A stretch of 64,000 nucleotides of DNA. It comes from Halorhabdus sp. BNX81. Lineage in GTDB: Archaea > Halobacteriota > Halobacteria > Halobacteriales > Haloarculaceae. The number at the start of each line of letters is the position of its first letter. The first letter of the stretch is position 1. A program made the translations under genes and the position numbers. Below are positions 16,260-24,451 of this stretch, piece by piece. Below the pieces are notes generated by a model, which worked only from the letters and a program-made list of their open reading frames with translations, was not told the origin of the DNA and ran no database searches. The DNA is taken from contig NZ_CP107254.1 of NCBI RefSeq assembly GCF_029229925.1, positions 2,170,001-2,234,000 of the forward strand, written 5' to 3'.

Positions 16260-17114
16260 ATGCACGCGAACACTGCCACAACGACGGAGAACCGCGATGC
16301 ACAGGGCGAGGACGGCGAAACCGTCCTCGAAGCGACCACTCTCGAAAAGACAATCGACGGGACCCGGATTCTCGACGGCGTGGAGTTGTCCGTCCGCGGC
16401 GGCGAGACCTACGGCGTCGTCGGACCGAACGGTGCGGGCAAGACCACGACCTTCCGGTGTCTGCTTGGCCTCCTGCCCACCGACGGCGGATCTGTGTCGC
16501 TGTTCGGCGCGAATCCCCGCGCCGACGATGCCGTGCTGAACCGTGTCGGCGTCGTCTTCGAGTACGAAACCCTCCAGCCGCGATGGTCTGTTCGCGACGC
16601 GATGGCCCACGCCTGTCACGTCTACGGCATCCCGACCGATCGGATCGAGACCTGCCTGGCCGAGGTCGGACTCGAATCCGACGCCCACGATCGCGAATTT
16701 CGGGATCTCTCGAAGGGGATGCAACGCAAGGCGTCGGTTGCGACGGCGCTGGTCCACGAACCCGATCTGCTCGTGCTCGATGAACCCATGTCCGGCCTCG
16801 ATCCCGGCACCCAGGCCCGGATGCGGGAGTTGATCGACGGCCTGCGGGAGGCGGGCCGGACGGTCGTGTTCAGCTCTCACGACCTCCAGCACGTCCAGGC
16901 GCTCTGTGATCGCGTCGCCGTGATCGCCGATGGGCGGACGGTCGTCGAAACGCCGCTTTTGAAACCAGTGCGGGTGATCGAGGAGCCACGGCCCGAGATC
17001 GAGGCCGAACCGGCAGGCGAGGTGTACGTCGTCCGGGACGACGACCCGCCCGCCGAGGCCAGGACGATCGACCTCGAAGAGCTGTATTTCTCCGCGCTGG
17101 GGGTGGAGACATGA
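16260..17114 (+). CDS. ABC transporter ATP-binding protein
   Basis: A 284-residue cytoplasmic ATPase. Walker A is GPNGAGKTTTFRC, the signature is LSKGMQRKASVATAL, and Walker B is DLLVLDEPMSGLDPGTQ, followed by an H-loop (FSSHDLQHV). The type matches ABC-2 exporters for drugs, lipids or Na+. It starts two bases after the XRE gene and overlaps the permease gene by four bases. The C-terminal 70 residues are a divergent, acidic extension. The substrate is unknown. Confidence 0.92.
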   Translation: MHANTATTTENRDAQGEDGETVLEATTLEKTIDGTRILDGVELSVRGGETYGVVGPNGAGKTTTFRCLLGLLPTDGGSVSLFGANPRADDAVLNRVGVVFEYETLQPRWSVRDAMAHACHVYGIPTDRIETCLAEVGLESDAHDREFRDLSKGMQRKASVATALVHEPDLLVLDEPMSGLDPGTQARMRELIDGLREAGRTVVFSSHDLQHVQALCDRVAVIADGRTVVETPLLKPVRVIEEPRPEIEAEPAGEVYVVRDDDPPAEARTIDLEELYFSALGVET

Positions 17115-17767
17115 GATTCCGCCAGCTCTGCCTGCTGGAAGCGCGCAACGTCAACTACCGGAGCCTCCTCCTGTCGGGGGTTGTGGTGGGGTTCCTCTTC
17201 GTGGGGACGCCCCTGCTGGAACTGCTGACCCGATCGGCGCTCCCACTCGAACTCCAGCGCTTTTACCTGTTCTTTCTGGGCTTCGAGGTGACCTACCTGC
17301 TCGTGTTGACACTGGGGCTGACGGCGACGATCCGGGAGAAACAGGCCGACGTGTTCGATCGCGTGTTCACGATGCCCGGGCCGACCTGGCAGGTCCTCGG
17401 GGCGAAGGTCACGGCCATCGCGGCGATCAGCTTCCTGTTGGGGTACGGAACGATCGTCGCGCTGGGAATCGACGCCGGGTTCGCGGCGTGGCTCCTCGCC
17501 GGGTACGCGCCGGTCATCGGCATCCTCGCTGTCGGCCTCGCGGCCGGTGCAGTCGCCGCAGTGCTGTACTTCGAGACGCCGCGGCTGGTCTTTTTCGGCG
17601 GCATCGTCGCCTTCATCGGGCTAAACGCCCTCCCGGAGCGACTACTCGAATGGGGGCTATCGCTGGAGATGGCCGTCGCCGGGACGATTGGGCTGGCAGT
17701 TATGCTGGCGCTGTGCGGCCTCGTTGTACTGCGTCGGGTCCCACCTGAACGTGTGGTACTGGCGTGA
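17111..17767 (+). CDS. ABC-2 type transporter permease
   Basis: A 218-residue membrane protein with about six hydrophobic helices (for example SLLLSGVVVGFLFVGTPLLE and AGYAPVIGILAVGLAAGAVA) and the TIREKQADVFDRVFTMP loop typical of ABC-2 permeases. It pairs with the ATPase just upstream, with an ATGA overlap. Together they form an exporter controlled with the XRE regulator. Confidence 0.82.
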   Translation: MRFRQLCLLEARNVNYRSLLLSGVVVGFLFVGTPLLELLTRSALPLELQRFYLFFLGFEVTYLLVLTLGLTATIREKQADVFDRVFTMPGPTWQVLGAKVTAIAAISFLLGYGTIVALGIDAGFAAWLLAGYAPVIGILAVGLAAGAVAAVLYFETPRLVFFGGIVAFIGLNALPERLLEWGLSLEMAVAGTIGLAVMLALCGLVVLRRVPPERVVLA

Positions 17768-17824
17768 CATTCGTCTTGAGGGCAGGAATTTTTCCTCAGG
17801 TAGAGAGAAGAACAGTGACAGAGA

Positions 17825-18724
17825 TCATTCCTTGCTTTCGTGTTTATCAGCCATATCTTCCTTGAATTCTTCAATCGTGTTTGCGAGAAGATTGGTATCC
17901 ACCGGCATATCAAATATGAACTCTCCCAATTGTTCTGCGCGCTCTCTGTCTGACCAAGTTGAGTTTCGGTGGTCTGATCTATGGGAATGATGTAAATCAA
18001 GTAATTGAAGAAAAGCATATTTTTGAAACTGGTTTTGGGACCGTTTTATCAGATCGAAGGCCCTTGTAATGTGCTCAGTATATTCTCCGATGGAACCTGA
18101 ATACGGTAGTTTCACTTTGAGTTTGTCCGCATGTATTTCGCCTGTTTCAACTCCTTTGACATGTGGAGAAGTAAGAAAACCAATTGGATCAATATCTTGT
18201 TCATTTGAATATGTTCCAGCCGCCATTATTGATAGTCTTTTTAAACTTAGTCCGGGTGGGCAAACATCCTCAAGTTCACCAGTATCAATCTGAAGTGTGA
18301 CTATCGTGATCCAGTGATTTGTCAATATTGCTTTGAACCGTTCAGAAAACGACGATGAGTTCCGACTGTCTTCCAAGCTTGAAAAGATATCATCCACTTC
18401 AATTTGTTGAACGTCACTTGATTGATTTTCTGGAGTGTACTTCGGTCGAACAGTTATTGATTCAACCGATAATTCTACTTGGTTATTTTTATAGTTTCTA
18501 AAAGTTATTGACTCGCCACGAAAATCAGAATGAAGCTCATTTTCTATACGATAGCCAGTCCGTCTATCCATGATTATGTCAAAAGTCGCTCTAGCCCCGG
18601 AGACGATTAGTTTTCCAATCATTTTCCCTGCTATTGAATTGCCGTAGTTGATAATGAATACTTCATCAATATGGATTTTGAGAAGGGCAATGAAATTTCT
18701 TGTGTATGAGGGCACAGATAACAA
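17825..18724 (-). CDS. AT-rich hypothetical protein, probably horizontally acquired
   Basis: About 299 residues of unknown family. The base composition and codon use are clearly AT-rich compared with every neighbour, and the product is less acidic and contains more Ile, Asn, Ser and Lys. There is no signal peptide, membrane helix or recognisable motif. The C-terminal half (RSQNQFQKYAFLQLLDLHHS, then DRERAEQLGEFIFDMPV) looks helical. The frame opens with TTG at 18724; GTG at 18715 is another choice and no ATG is near. Dense TATA-like sequence (18740-18770) lies upstream. It sits beside a toxin-antitoxin pair, so the segment may be a mobile remnant or defence cargo. Confidence 0.65.
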   Translation of the reverse strand: MLSVPSYTRNFIALLKIHIDEVFIINYGNSIAGKMIGKLIVSGARATFDIIMDRRTGYRIENELHSDFRGESITFRNYKNNQVELSVESITVRPKYTPENQSSDVQQIEVDDIFSSLEDSRNSSSFSERFKAILTNHWITIVTLQIDTGELEDVCPPGLSLKRLSIMAAGTYSNEQDIDPIGFLTSPHVKGVETGEIHADKLKVKLPYSGSIGEYTEHITRAFDLIKRSQNQFQKYAFLQLLDLHHSHRSDHRNSTWSDRERAEQLGEFIFDMPVDTNLLANTIEEFKEDMADKHESKE

Positions 18725-18864
18725 CTTTCCGATCCAAAAACATTAATATATTATTATATATTTATTTCCTGACTGAGTTCCTCCGTGAGTTTTGTTTGGA
18801 CATGGATTATTAGCCGAGTAATGTACTGCTCTTCTGATATCACTTCCAAGGAGCCACAGAAAAC

Positions 18865-18890
18865 GCTTTAAATCTGTACATACAATGTAC
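18865..18890 (+). promoter_or_regulatory. Promoter and palindromic operator of the second VapBC pair
   Basis: GCTTTAAAT at 18865-18873 is a good TATA box. GTACAT-ACA-ATGTAC at 18876-18890 is a perfect 6-bp inverted repeat between the TATA box and the ATG at 18897. This is the usual place for antitoxin autorepression. Confidence 0.6.
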
Positions 18891-18896
18891 CCACAC

Positions 18897-19211
18897 ATGG
18901 GGACTAAACGGGTCAACTTTCGGTTGCCGGACGAACTGGTCGAGAAAGCCGACGTGGCCGCCGAGGTTAGCCACGCTGACCGGACGGAGATCGTCAAGGA
19001 AGCCCTCCGGGAGTATCTGGCCGAGGTCGAGGACGACGAGCGGTTCCGCGAGGCGGTCGTCGAACTCTATCTGGACGACGAAATCGGATTCGACGTGCTG
19101 AAGGCGTTCGTCGGCCGGCAGGACGCCGAGTCCGTCCGGGCCTCGAAGTCGCTGCTCGACGATGGTGAGGAACTGGCAGCCGATCTCGCCGCCCTCGACG
19201 ACGAGGCATGA
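18897..19211 (+). CDS. Ribbon-helix-helix antitoxin (VapB-like)
   Basis: A 104-residue protein. It begins MGTKRVNFRLPDELVEKADV, and the next segment (DRTEIVKEALREYLAEV) completes a ribbon-helix-helix DNA-binding domain. The acidic helical C-terminus would bind the toxin. An ATG four codons earlier (18885) lies inside the palindrome; the TATA distance supports 18897. It overlaps the PIN gene by four bases (ATGA). Confidence 0.83.
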   Translation: MGTKRVNFRLPDELVEKADVAAEVSHADRTEIVKEALREYLAEVEDDERFREAVVELYLDDEIGFDVLKAFVGRQDAESVRASKSLLDDGEELAADLAALDDEA

Positions 19212-19696
19212 TCGTCGCGGACACGAGCGCGCTGGTCTCACTCGCGTCGATCAACCGATTGGATCTCCTCCTCGCGGAGTTCGATGTCCGCACTACGGAG
19301 ACGGTAGTTTCGGAACTGAAAGAGATGGCCGACTACGCGGATAGCCACGGCAGGGCCGCCCAAGCGGTGCTCGACCGGCAGGAAACCCTTGCCGTCCACG
19401 AAGTCGACGAACCGATCGAGTCGGGACGGATCGATGTTGGCGAAGGGAGCGCGGTTGTCCTCGCCCGGGAACGCAACGCCGACTTCCTCATCACCGACGA
19501 CCTGCGTGCGCTCCCGGAACTCCAGGCCGTAACAGAGACACGAATCGCCGTCTCGCCGATCGTGTTGCGGGCGTTGGTCGATCGTGGCGTGCTGGATGGC
19601 GAGGACGCACTGGCGGCTGTGGAACAATTGGCTGACGAGCGGGACTGGCTCGGCGCACCGATCTATCGGCGGGCGAGAGAGTTGTTTGAGGGATAG
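19208..19696 (+). CDS. PIN-domain toxin (VapC/DUF3368-like)
   Basis: A 162-residue PIN-domain RNase. Acidic positions are visible: Asp5 in MIVADTSALVSL, Glu in TTETVVSELKEM, the IDVGEGSAVVLARE block and the paired Asp in ADFLITDDLRALPEL. The GEGSAV...ITDD arrangement is typical of the DUF3368-type PIN subfamily. It is translated from an ATGA overlap with its antitoxin. The expected target is tRNA or rRNA. All catalytic positions appear intact, unlike in the other PIN gene at 7.8 kb. Confidence 0.85.
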   Translation: MIVADTSALVSLASINRLDLLLAEFDVRTTETVVSELKEMADYADSHGRAAQAVLDRQETLAVHEVDEPIESGRIDVGEGSAVVLARERNADFLITDDLRALPELQAVTETRIAVSPIVLRALVDRGVLDGEDALAAVEQLADERDWLGAPIYRRARELFEG

Positions 19697-20209
19697 TTCT
19701 AATGAGAATTTGAAAAGAGCGACACCACTCTGAAAGCCCTCGTCAGTTCCGGTCCCGCGACTCTCAAGGGTCGCTACGCTCCCCGTTCGAGCGATCCGAG
19801 ACGCTCACTCCGTTCGCGTCTCGCGCTCGTTGTCGCCGGAAATCGGAGATTTCCGAGATGACCGTTGGACGTAGTCCAACGAACCTGCAAGCGGGCCTGC
19901 GGCCCGCGAGCAGATGACGAAAGAGTCGTCCGAGAGAGCGCGACGCGCTCTTTCGGACGACTTCGCTCTTTCGGACCACGCGCTTCGGACGATCCGCGTC
20001 CTGTAGTGTCTGCTCACGGGCGCGAAGCGCCGTATGCTCGCGGGCTGATGGCCCGTGCGCGGCGCTGTGCGCCGCGAGTTCGAGGCGGTGCAACCGCCTC
20101 GCAGCCGCCACGCGTGGCTCGCCCTTTCGGTCCACCAGGATTCAGCATATTCACCAGCAGAAAGTAGCACTTTGATTGATGCTTATCTGAACACCGCCGA
20201 GTGCGTATT
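19697..20209. repeat. Gene-free region with a cluster of about ten short hairpins
   Basis: No credible gene is present; the frames open here have shadow-like composition. Between 19798 and 20118 lie many near-perfect inverted repeats, most with a 3-nt loop: 19798-19822 (7-bp arms, 11-nt loop), 19837-19855 (8 bp, loop GGA), 19864-19880 (7 bp, GTA), 19891-19907 (7 bp, TGC), 19924-19962 (18 bp with one G-T, GAC), 20019-20031 (5 bp, GAA), 20041-20055 (5 bp, 5-nt loop), 20058-20076 (8 bp, TGT), 20081-20101 (9 bp, GCA) and 20107-20118 (loop-free palindrome). Arm sequences differ from one hairpin to the next. It could be a structured RNA, a mobile-element remnant or a haloarchaeal intergenic repeat class. 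Confidence 0.7.
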
Positions 20210-20533
20210 TTAACTATACCCCCGCCAGCGGTGCCCACACTCCTTGCATTTGAAGAACCGAGTCGGCGGTTCGTCCGCGGACCCGGTCTGCTTGATCGTA
20301 TACCAGGCAACCCCGTGGCCACACTCGTCACACACGACGTCGTCGGCGGTGGGCTTGCCCTCGAAGTTGGCGTCCTCCTCGGTCTCGATCAGGTCGTCGT
20401 CGGTCTGATCCTGCGTCGAGACGAAATCGTCGGCCAGGTCCTGATCCTTGGCTTCCCGATAGCCACAGCTCTGACAGACCATCTCCTCGCCGTCTGCATG
20501 CATCATCGAACCGCACTCCTCACAGAACTGCAT
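20210..20533 (-). CDS. tfs: Transcription factor S (TFS), TFIIS/RPB9-like
   Basis: A 107-residue protein with two zinc ribbons. The N-terminal ribbon is MQFCEECGSMM with CQSCGY. The C-terminal ribbon is CDECGHGVAWYTIKQTGSAD, then EPPTRFFKCKECGHRW. The acidic Asp-Glu pair in SADEP at the tip of the second ribbon is the catalytic hairpin. It inserts into the RNA polymerase channel to stimulate cleavage of backtracked RNA. The ATG at 20533 fits the family start. It is the last gene of a minus-strand cluster. Confidence 0.95.
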   Translation of the reverse strand: MQFCEECGSMMHADGEEMVCQSCGYREAKDQDLADDFVSTQDQTDDDLIETEEDANFEGKPTADDVVCDECGHGVAWYTIKQTGSADEPPTRFFKCKECGHRWRGYS

Positions 20534-20578
20534 ACGTGTCAAAAGGGGATTCTGAGTCAAAAGCCTGCCCGTCTGCGA

Positions 20579-21343
20579 TCAGCGCTCGTCGTCCATCTCG
20601 GCGAGTTCCTCCCGTTCGACGACGACCGGACAGTCGGCGACCCGGACCGTCTCGTAGTCGACGAACTCAACGATGTTGGTCCCCTCGTGTGCACACGCAA
20701 CATCGGGGGGCTCCGAGAAGTACTCGCAGTTCTCACAGTAGCTGTGTTTGTCCACCTCGGCGAAGCGGCGCTCGCCGCGGGTTTCCGTCTCGGGTTCGGC
20801 GGCCGACCGCGAGAGGTTCTCCCAGAGGTCGCCGTCGATCTCGGCGCTCGTGGCGCGATCACGCGCCGTCTCCCCGAGCCCCTCGAAGGGATCACCCTGA
20901 CGCGGCTGGCTTTCCAGTCGATCGAACGGATCCTCGGCAGCCGACTCGCCGGGGGTCGCCTCGGCGGACGCGTCCGTAGTCGACTCAGGGGCCGATCCGT
21001 GGCTGTCCTCGCCAGTCTGTTCAAATCCCAGGGCGTCGAACGACGAGGAGTCTGGCGTCTGCTCGGGGGCGGTCTCGTCGATCTCCGCGAACGGATCACG
21101 GCCCGGGGGGCGATCCGGCCCATCGAGGCGCTCGAACGGATCGGCCCCGGCACTGTCAGGCGCATCCGCGGCCGGTTCCGCCGCTTGCCCGTCCGAATCA
21201 TCCGCCTCGACATCGTCCGGATCCGACGCTGGAAATCCGAAATCATCTCGCGCTGATTCGGCAGAATGGTCCTCTCGTGAGTCAGAATCGTCCTCTCGGG
21301 TGTCGGGGTCGTCGTCTCGTGGGTCAGAATCGTCGTCGCTCAC
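20579..21343 (-). CDS. Acidic disordered protein with C-terminal zinc-binding domain
   Basis: A 254-residue protein of unknown function. Residues 1-195 are extremely rich in Asp, Glu, Ser and Pro, with recurring DPF-type motifs (DPFERLDGP, DPFAEID, DPFDRLESQ, DPFEGLGET). The last 60 residues form a compact domain with HSYCENCEYFSEPPDVACAH and a later Cys (VADCPVV), probably a zinc site. It overlaps the upstream gene by four bases. The repeated short DPF motifs look like linear docking motifs for a partner protein. Confidence 0.75.
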   Translation of the reverse strand: MSDDDSDPRDDDPDTREDDSDSREDHSAESARDDFGFPASDPDDVEADDSDGQAAEPAADAPDSAGADPFERLDGPDRPPGRDPFAEIDETAPEQTPDSSSFDALGFEQTGEDSHGSAPESTTDASAEATPGESAAEDPFDRLESQPRQGDPFEGLGETARDRATSAEIDGDLWENLSRSAAEPETETRGERRFAEVDKHSYCENCEYFSEPPDVACAHEGTNIVEFVDYETVRVADCPVVVEREELAEMDDER

Positions 21344-22263
21344 GGTGAATCACCCCGTCGATCAGGGGCCTCGACGTCGCCGTCGGCGTCGTCCTCGACA
21401 GTCCCCTCGATCGGCGTGGCAGTGACGAGCCGGGGCTTGCCGAAGAACCCGCTCGACGGTTCGACGGTCGTGACCGCGGCCTCGCAATGGGGACAGGCAG
21501 CCCGGGTCAGCAACGCGATCTCGACGCCGTCGCCGCAGTTCTCACAGACAGCCCGACTCACGTCGTGGCGACCGGCAGCGGCTTTGATCCGGTCGACGGT
21601 TTCAGTTTCGTCTCGCGCCTGGGCCTCACGGAGGTCGCTGATCGCCCAGGCGACGGTCTGGAGTTTCTCCTCGACGTCGTCGAGGCGGTCGTCCTGGGCT
21701 GTCAGCGACTCGTCGGTGGCCGCGACGTCGTCGGCCAGTTCCTCGAGCGCCGACTGGGAGGCACGCGAGTCGATGTCGGCGGATAGGGCCGCAAAGTCGG
21801 CTTCGAGCGAATTCAGGCGCTCCTCGATCACGTCGAGGCGGTCGAACGCGTCGTGATCGTGGTCCGCGGGAGCCTTGGCGTCGGCTTCCCGCTTGACCTG
21901 AACGACGCGCGAGCGAACGTCGTCAAGCTTCTCCTGGAAGCGGTCATCGACCTCCTCGATGCGGTCAGTGAGCGCCTCGGTTGCGTCCTCGATCTCCCCA
22001 CTGCCGTCCCGTGGCTCGCGCTCGTCGAGGACGTCCCGGACGATCGACTCGATGTGCTCACGGTCGAGGAGAACAGAGAGATCCGCATCGACATCGCCGT
22101 CACTGTCGCGTTCGGCGGTCGTCCGATACGTCGTAAGAAGTCGAGCCACGAGTACGTCCGGCTCGACATCGAGTTCAGCGGCGTGTTGGGCAAGCCATTC
22201 GTCAAGCTCAGGCGGCAACTGAACGGCGGCGTCCGGCGAATCCGTGGACTCGCTCGCCATCAC
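21340..22263 (-). CDS. Coiled-coil protein with zinc ribbon, haloarchaeal conserved type
   Basis: A 307-residue acidic protein. Residues about 14-50 are a helical domain beginning VQLPPELDEWLAQHAAELDV, possibly a ribbon-helix-helix or tetramerisation unit. About 80-215 is a long coiled coil (for example LTDRIEEVDDRFQEKLDDVR). About 230-262 is a zinc ribbon, CENCGDGVEI with CPHCEAAVT. The tail is acidic. It is translationally coupled to the downstream acidic zinc protein and follows a RecA/KaiC-like gene. The function is unknown; scaffold or DNA-associated roles are possible. Confidence 0.75.
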   Translation of the reverse strand: MMASESTDSPDAAVQLPPELDEWLAQHAAELDVEPDVLVARLLTTYRTTAERDSDGDVDADLSVLLDREHIESIVRDVLDEREPRDGSGEIEDATEALTDRIEEVDDRFQEKLDDVRSRVVQVKREADAKAPADHDHDAFDRLDVIEERLNSLEADFAALSADIDSRASQSALEELADDVAATDESLTAQDDRLDDVEEKLQTVAWAISDLREAQARDETETVDRIKAAAGRHDVSRAVCENCGDGVEIALLTRAACPHCEAAVTTVEPSSGFFGKPRLVTATPIEGTVEDDADGDVEAPDRRGDSP

Positions 22264-22335
22264 CGGAGATTCCGCGAGCGGATAGTTAAGGGTTTGCCAC
22301 CGATTCCCGCGATCGATACTGGCGGATGCGGAGAG

Positions 22336-23226
22336 TTACCTGATCTTCCGGACGTCGCTGATATCGAAGCCGGCATCGTCGATCTCAGTTTCGAAGCGGA
22401 CGATGTCCTCGTCTTCGAGCTGTGAGAGGACGCCCCGGAACTGCTTGATGACGAGCGTCCGGGCACGGGTACTCCCGCCGCTCTCCCACTCGAATCGCAT
22501 CGTCCCGTTGACCGCGTCACCCAACTGGCCGAGGCGTTCGGGCGAGATCGTCTCGTGGTTGACGTGGGCGAGGATCAAGCCGTCCCAGGAGTGGGCCGCC
22601 TTCTGGAGGCCCTTGACCACGTAGTTGATGTCGGACCAGGTGATATTCTCGCCGGTCGTGCTGATGAGGTCAGTCAGCGAGTCGATCACGACGAGGTTGT
22701 CGGGGGCATGCGCGGACATGAGATCGCCGAACGCCGACAATAGCTCCTCGCGGTCGGTCCGCGATCGGAGATCGGTCACGCTGGCCGTCCGCTCGGCGTA
22801 CCAGTCCCGCGGGAGCGGGCTCTCGTGGAAGAAATGCGTCGAGAGATCGTGAAACGTCACCGCCTGCAGTCCGGCCTCGACGATCTCGTCGTCGATCGTC
22901 TGGGAGACTTCCCACCGGAACTGTGACTCGCCGGCGCTAAAGGAGACGTAGTGGATCTCCTCGGGGAGCGTCGCGTCGGCCGCGAGATCACCGTAATAGA
23001 GGTCGTGAAGTTCCGGATCACCGGCTGCCAGGCCGTTGATGAGCGCGCTGGTGTACATGAACTCGCGTGCGCCGGCCCCTGATTCGCCCGAAAGTAAGAC
23101 GACAGTCCCCCGCGGGGCCCCGCCGTTGACGATCGAGTCCATCCGCTGGATTCCCAGGGGGATGCGTTCCATACCGATGGGTCTCGGCGGGCGGGCTTGT
23201 GTGTTACGGCGGGCGTCGATGTCCAT
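22336..23226 (-). CDS. RecA/KaiC-superfamily protein with degenerate P-loop
   Basis: A 296-residue protein with the RAD55/KaiC layout: IPLGIQRMDSIVNGGAPRGT, then a P-loop position, a Walker B-like strand (DNLVVIDSLTDLIS) and the NYVVKGLQKAAHSWDGLILA strand. The P-loop reads LLSGESGAGAREF, so the essential Lys of GK[ST] is replaced by Ala-Arg. The protein may bind nucleotide weakly or act as a structural partner. Haloarchaeal homologues are often labelled HTR-like. It follows a membrane protein gene by 15 bp and precedes two zinc-finger genes, suggesting a shared pathway. Confidence 0.82.
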   Translation of the reverse strand: MDIDARRNTQARPPRPIGMERIPLGIQRMDSIVNGGAPRGTVVLLSGESGAGAREFMYTSALINGLAAGDPELHDLYYGDLAADATLPEEIHYVSFSAGESQFRWEVSQTIDDEIVEAGLQAVTFHDLSTHFFHESPLPRDWYAERTASVTDLRSRTDREELLSAFGDLMSAHAPDNLVVIDSLTDLISTTGENITWSDINYVVKGLQKAAHSWDGLILAHVNHETISPERLGQLGDAVNGTMRFEWESGGSTRARTLVIKQFRGVLSQLEDEDIVRFETEIDDAGFDISDVRKIR

Positions 23227-23241
23227 GAGGTCGAAGCCTGA

Positions 23242-24312
23242 CTACTCACGATCCGTCTCGGTGTCAGCCGTGAGGTCATGGGTACGGTCGGTTTCACGCA
23301 GGATGAACGGGCCGATGGAGAGCGTTCGTTTGGTAACCGTCACGATGCGGAGGACGTAGGAGAGCAGGAGGGCGAACGGGAGCAGCGAGACCGCGACGGC
23401 CCCGCTCACGACGAGGACACCGGTTCGGACGCCCAGCAGCGTCCCCGACAACACTGTCGGATCGAGGTACAGCACACCGGAGACAGCGGTGAGAAGTGCC
23501 GGGATCGAGGCGTACAGCATCGCCCGCGAGAGATCGATGAGCTCCCACTGGAAGTACAGCGTCTTGAAGTGCTCGCGCGCCGGGCCGAACAGTTCGAGCG
23601 CCTCGATCAACTCCGCCAGGGCGTCGTCCGCGGCCTCGGTGAGAACGTCGTCGTACTCGGCCCGAATTCGCCGCCCAGCGTAGAGTTTCCAGGAGTAGTT
23701 GTAGTTGAGCGCCGAGAAGACGACGTCGAACTCGCCGAACTGTGACCCCTCGAGGTTGTGGGCCACCGTATCCGCGTTCTCCACGACGCTGTCGACGAAC
23801 GGGTCGACCTGTTCGGTGAGCGTGGGATCGTCGATGGCCGCGACGGCGTCCCCGACGGCCTCGGCCCGGCGTCGCGTGAGTGTGACCAGCGACCGCAGGA
23901 ATGCCGAGGGCTGGGCCGGACTCACCGGTTCCTCGATCACGTCCTCGACGTCGCGACGGAACGCCATCGCGCCCTCCATGCGCTCGCGCTGGTCGCCGAT
24001 CGGCCCCTGTTCCTGTGAGAGGACGAGTTGGCTCAGCGTGAGCACGAGCGTGACGCCGGTGATGATCGCGGTGAGCAGCCCCTGAAACAGCGTCTCCAGT
24101 GGATCGCCCTGGGTGAACAGGGCCGGCGTGCCGGCGGGATGAAACTGACCGATGGCGACGAGCGCGAGAAAGATCGCGCCCACGATCCCGGCCGCGACGG
24201 CCGATCGATCCGCGTCCAGCAACAGCCAGAACTTGCGGCTGCTCTCGGGCACCCGCTCGCGCATCGTATCGCTCGGCCGGTCCTCGCCGGCGTCCCCGCT
24301 CGCGTCGCCCAT
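23242..24312 (-). CDS. Four-helix integral membrane protein, unknown function
   Basis: A 356-residue protein. Two N-terminal hydrophobic helices (VAAGIVGAIFLALVAIGQF at about 34-53 and LLTAIITGVTLVLTLSQLVL at about 73-92) and two C-terminal ones (MLYASIPALLTAVSGVLYL and VLVVSGAVAVSLLPFALLLS) flank a soluble domain of about 160 residues. No known motif is visible. It is the first gene of a minus-strand run ending with TFS, 15 bp before the KaiC-like gene. Confidence 0.75.
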   Translation of the reverse strand: MGDASGDAGEDRPSDTMRERVPESSRKFWLLLDADRSAVAAGIVGAIFLALVAIGQFHPAGTPALFTQGDPLETLFQGLLTAIITGVTLVLTLSQLVLSQEQGPIGDQRERMEGAMAFRRDVEDVIEEPVSPAQPSAFLRSLVTLTRRRAEAVGDAVAAIDDPTLTEQVDPFVDSVVENADTVAHNLEGSQFGEFDVVFSALNYNYSWKLYAGRRIRAEYDDVLTEAADDALAELIEALELFGPAREHFKTLYFQWELIDLSRAMLYASIPALLTAVSGVLYLDPTVLSGTLLGVRTGVLVVSGAVAVSLLPFALLLSYVLRIVTVTKRTLSIGPFILRETDRTHDLTADTETDRE

Positions 24313-24451
24313 GTGGGATCCCTCGACCGCCAGCCGGAAAGGCGTGCGGTTGCCCGGCTCTCACCTGGGAGAACAGGAAATGAAACGGCGACCACGATCC
24401 AGTTTTGCAGGCATCGGTGGCTTCTAACCCAGGGCGTACTAGCAACGGGAC

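Noticed and set aside
19764-20331. Several overlapping open frames in the hairpin region
   Set aside because: They have Arg/Ser/Pro-rich composition, no start context and overlap on both strands; none resembles a protein.
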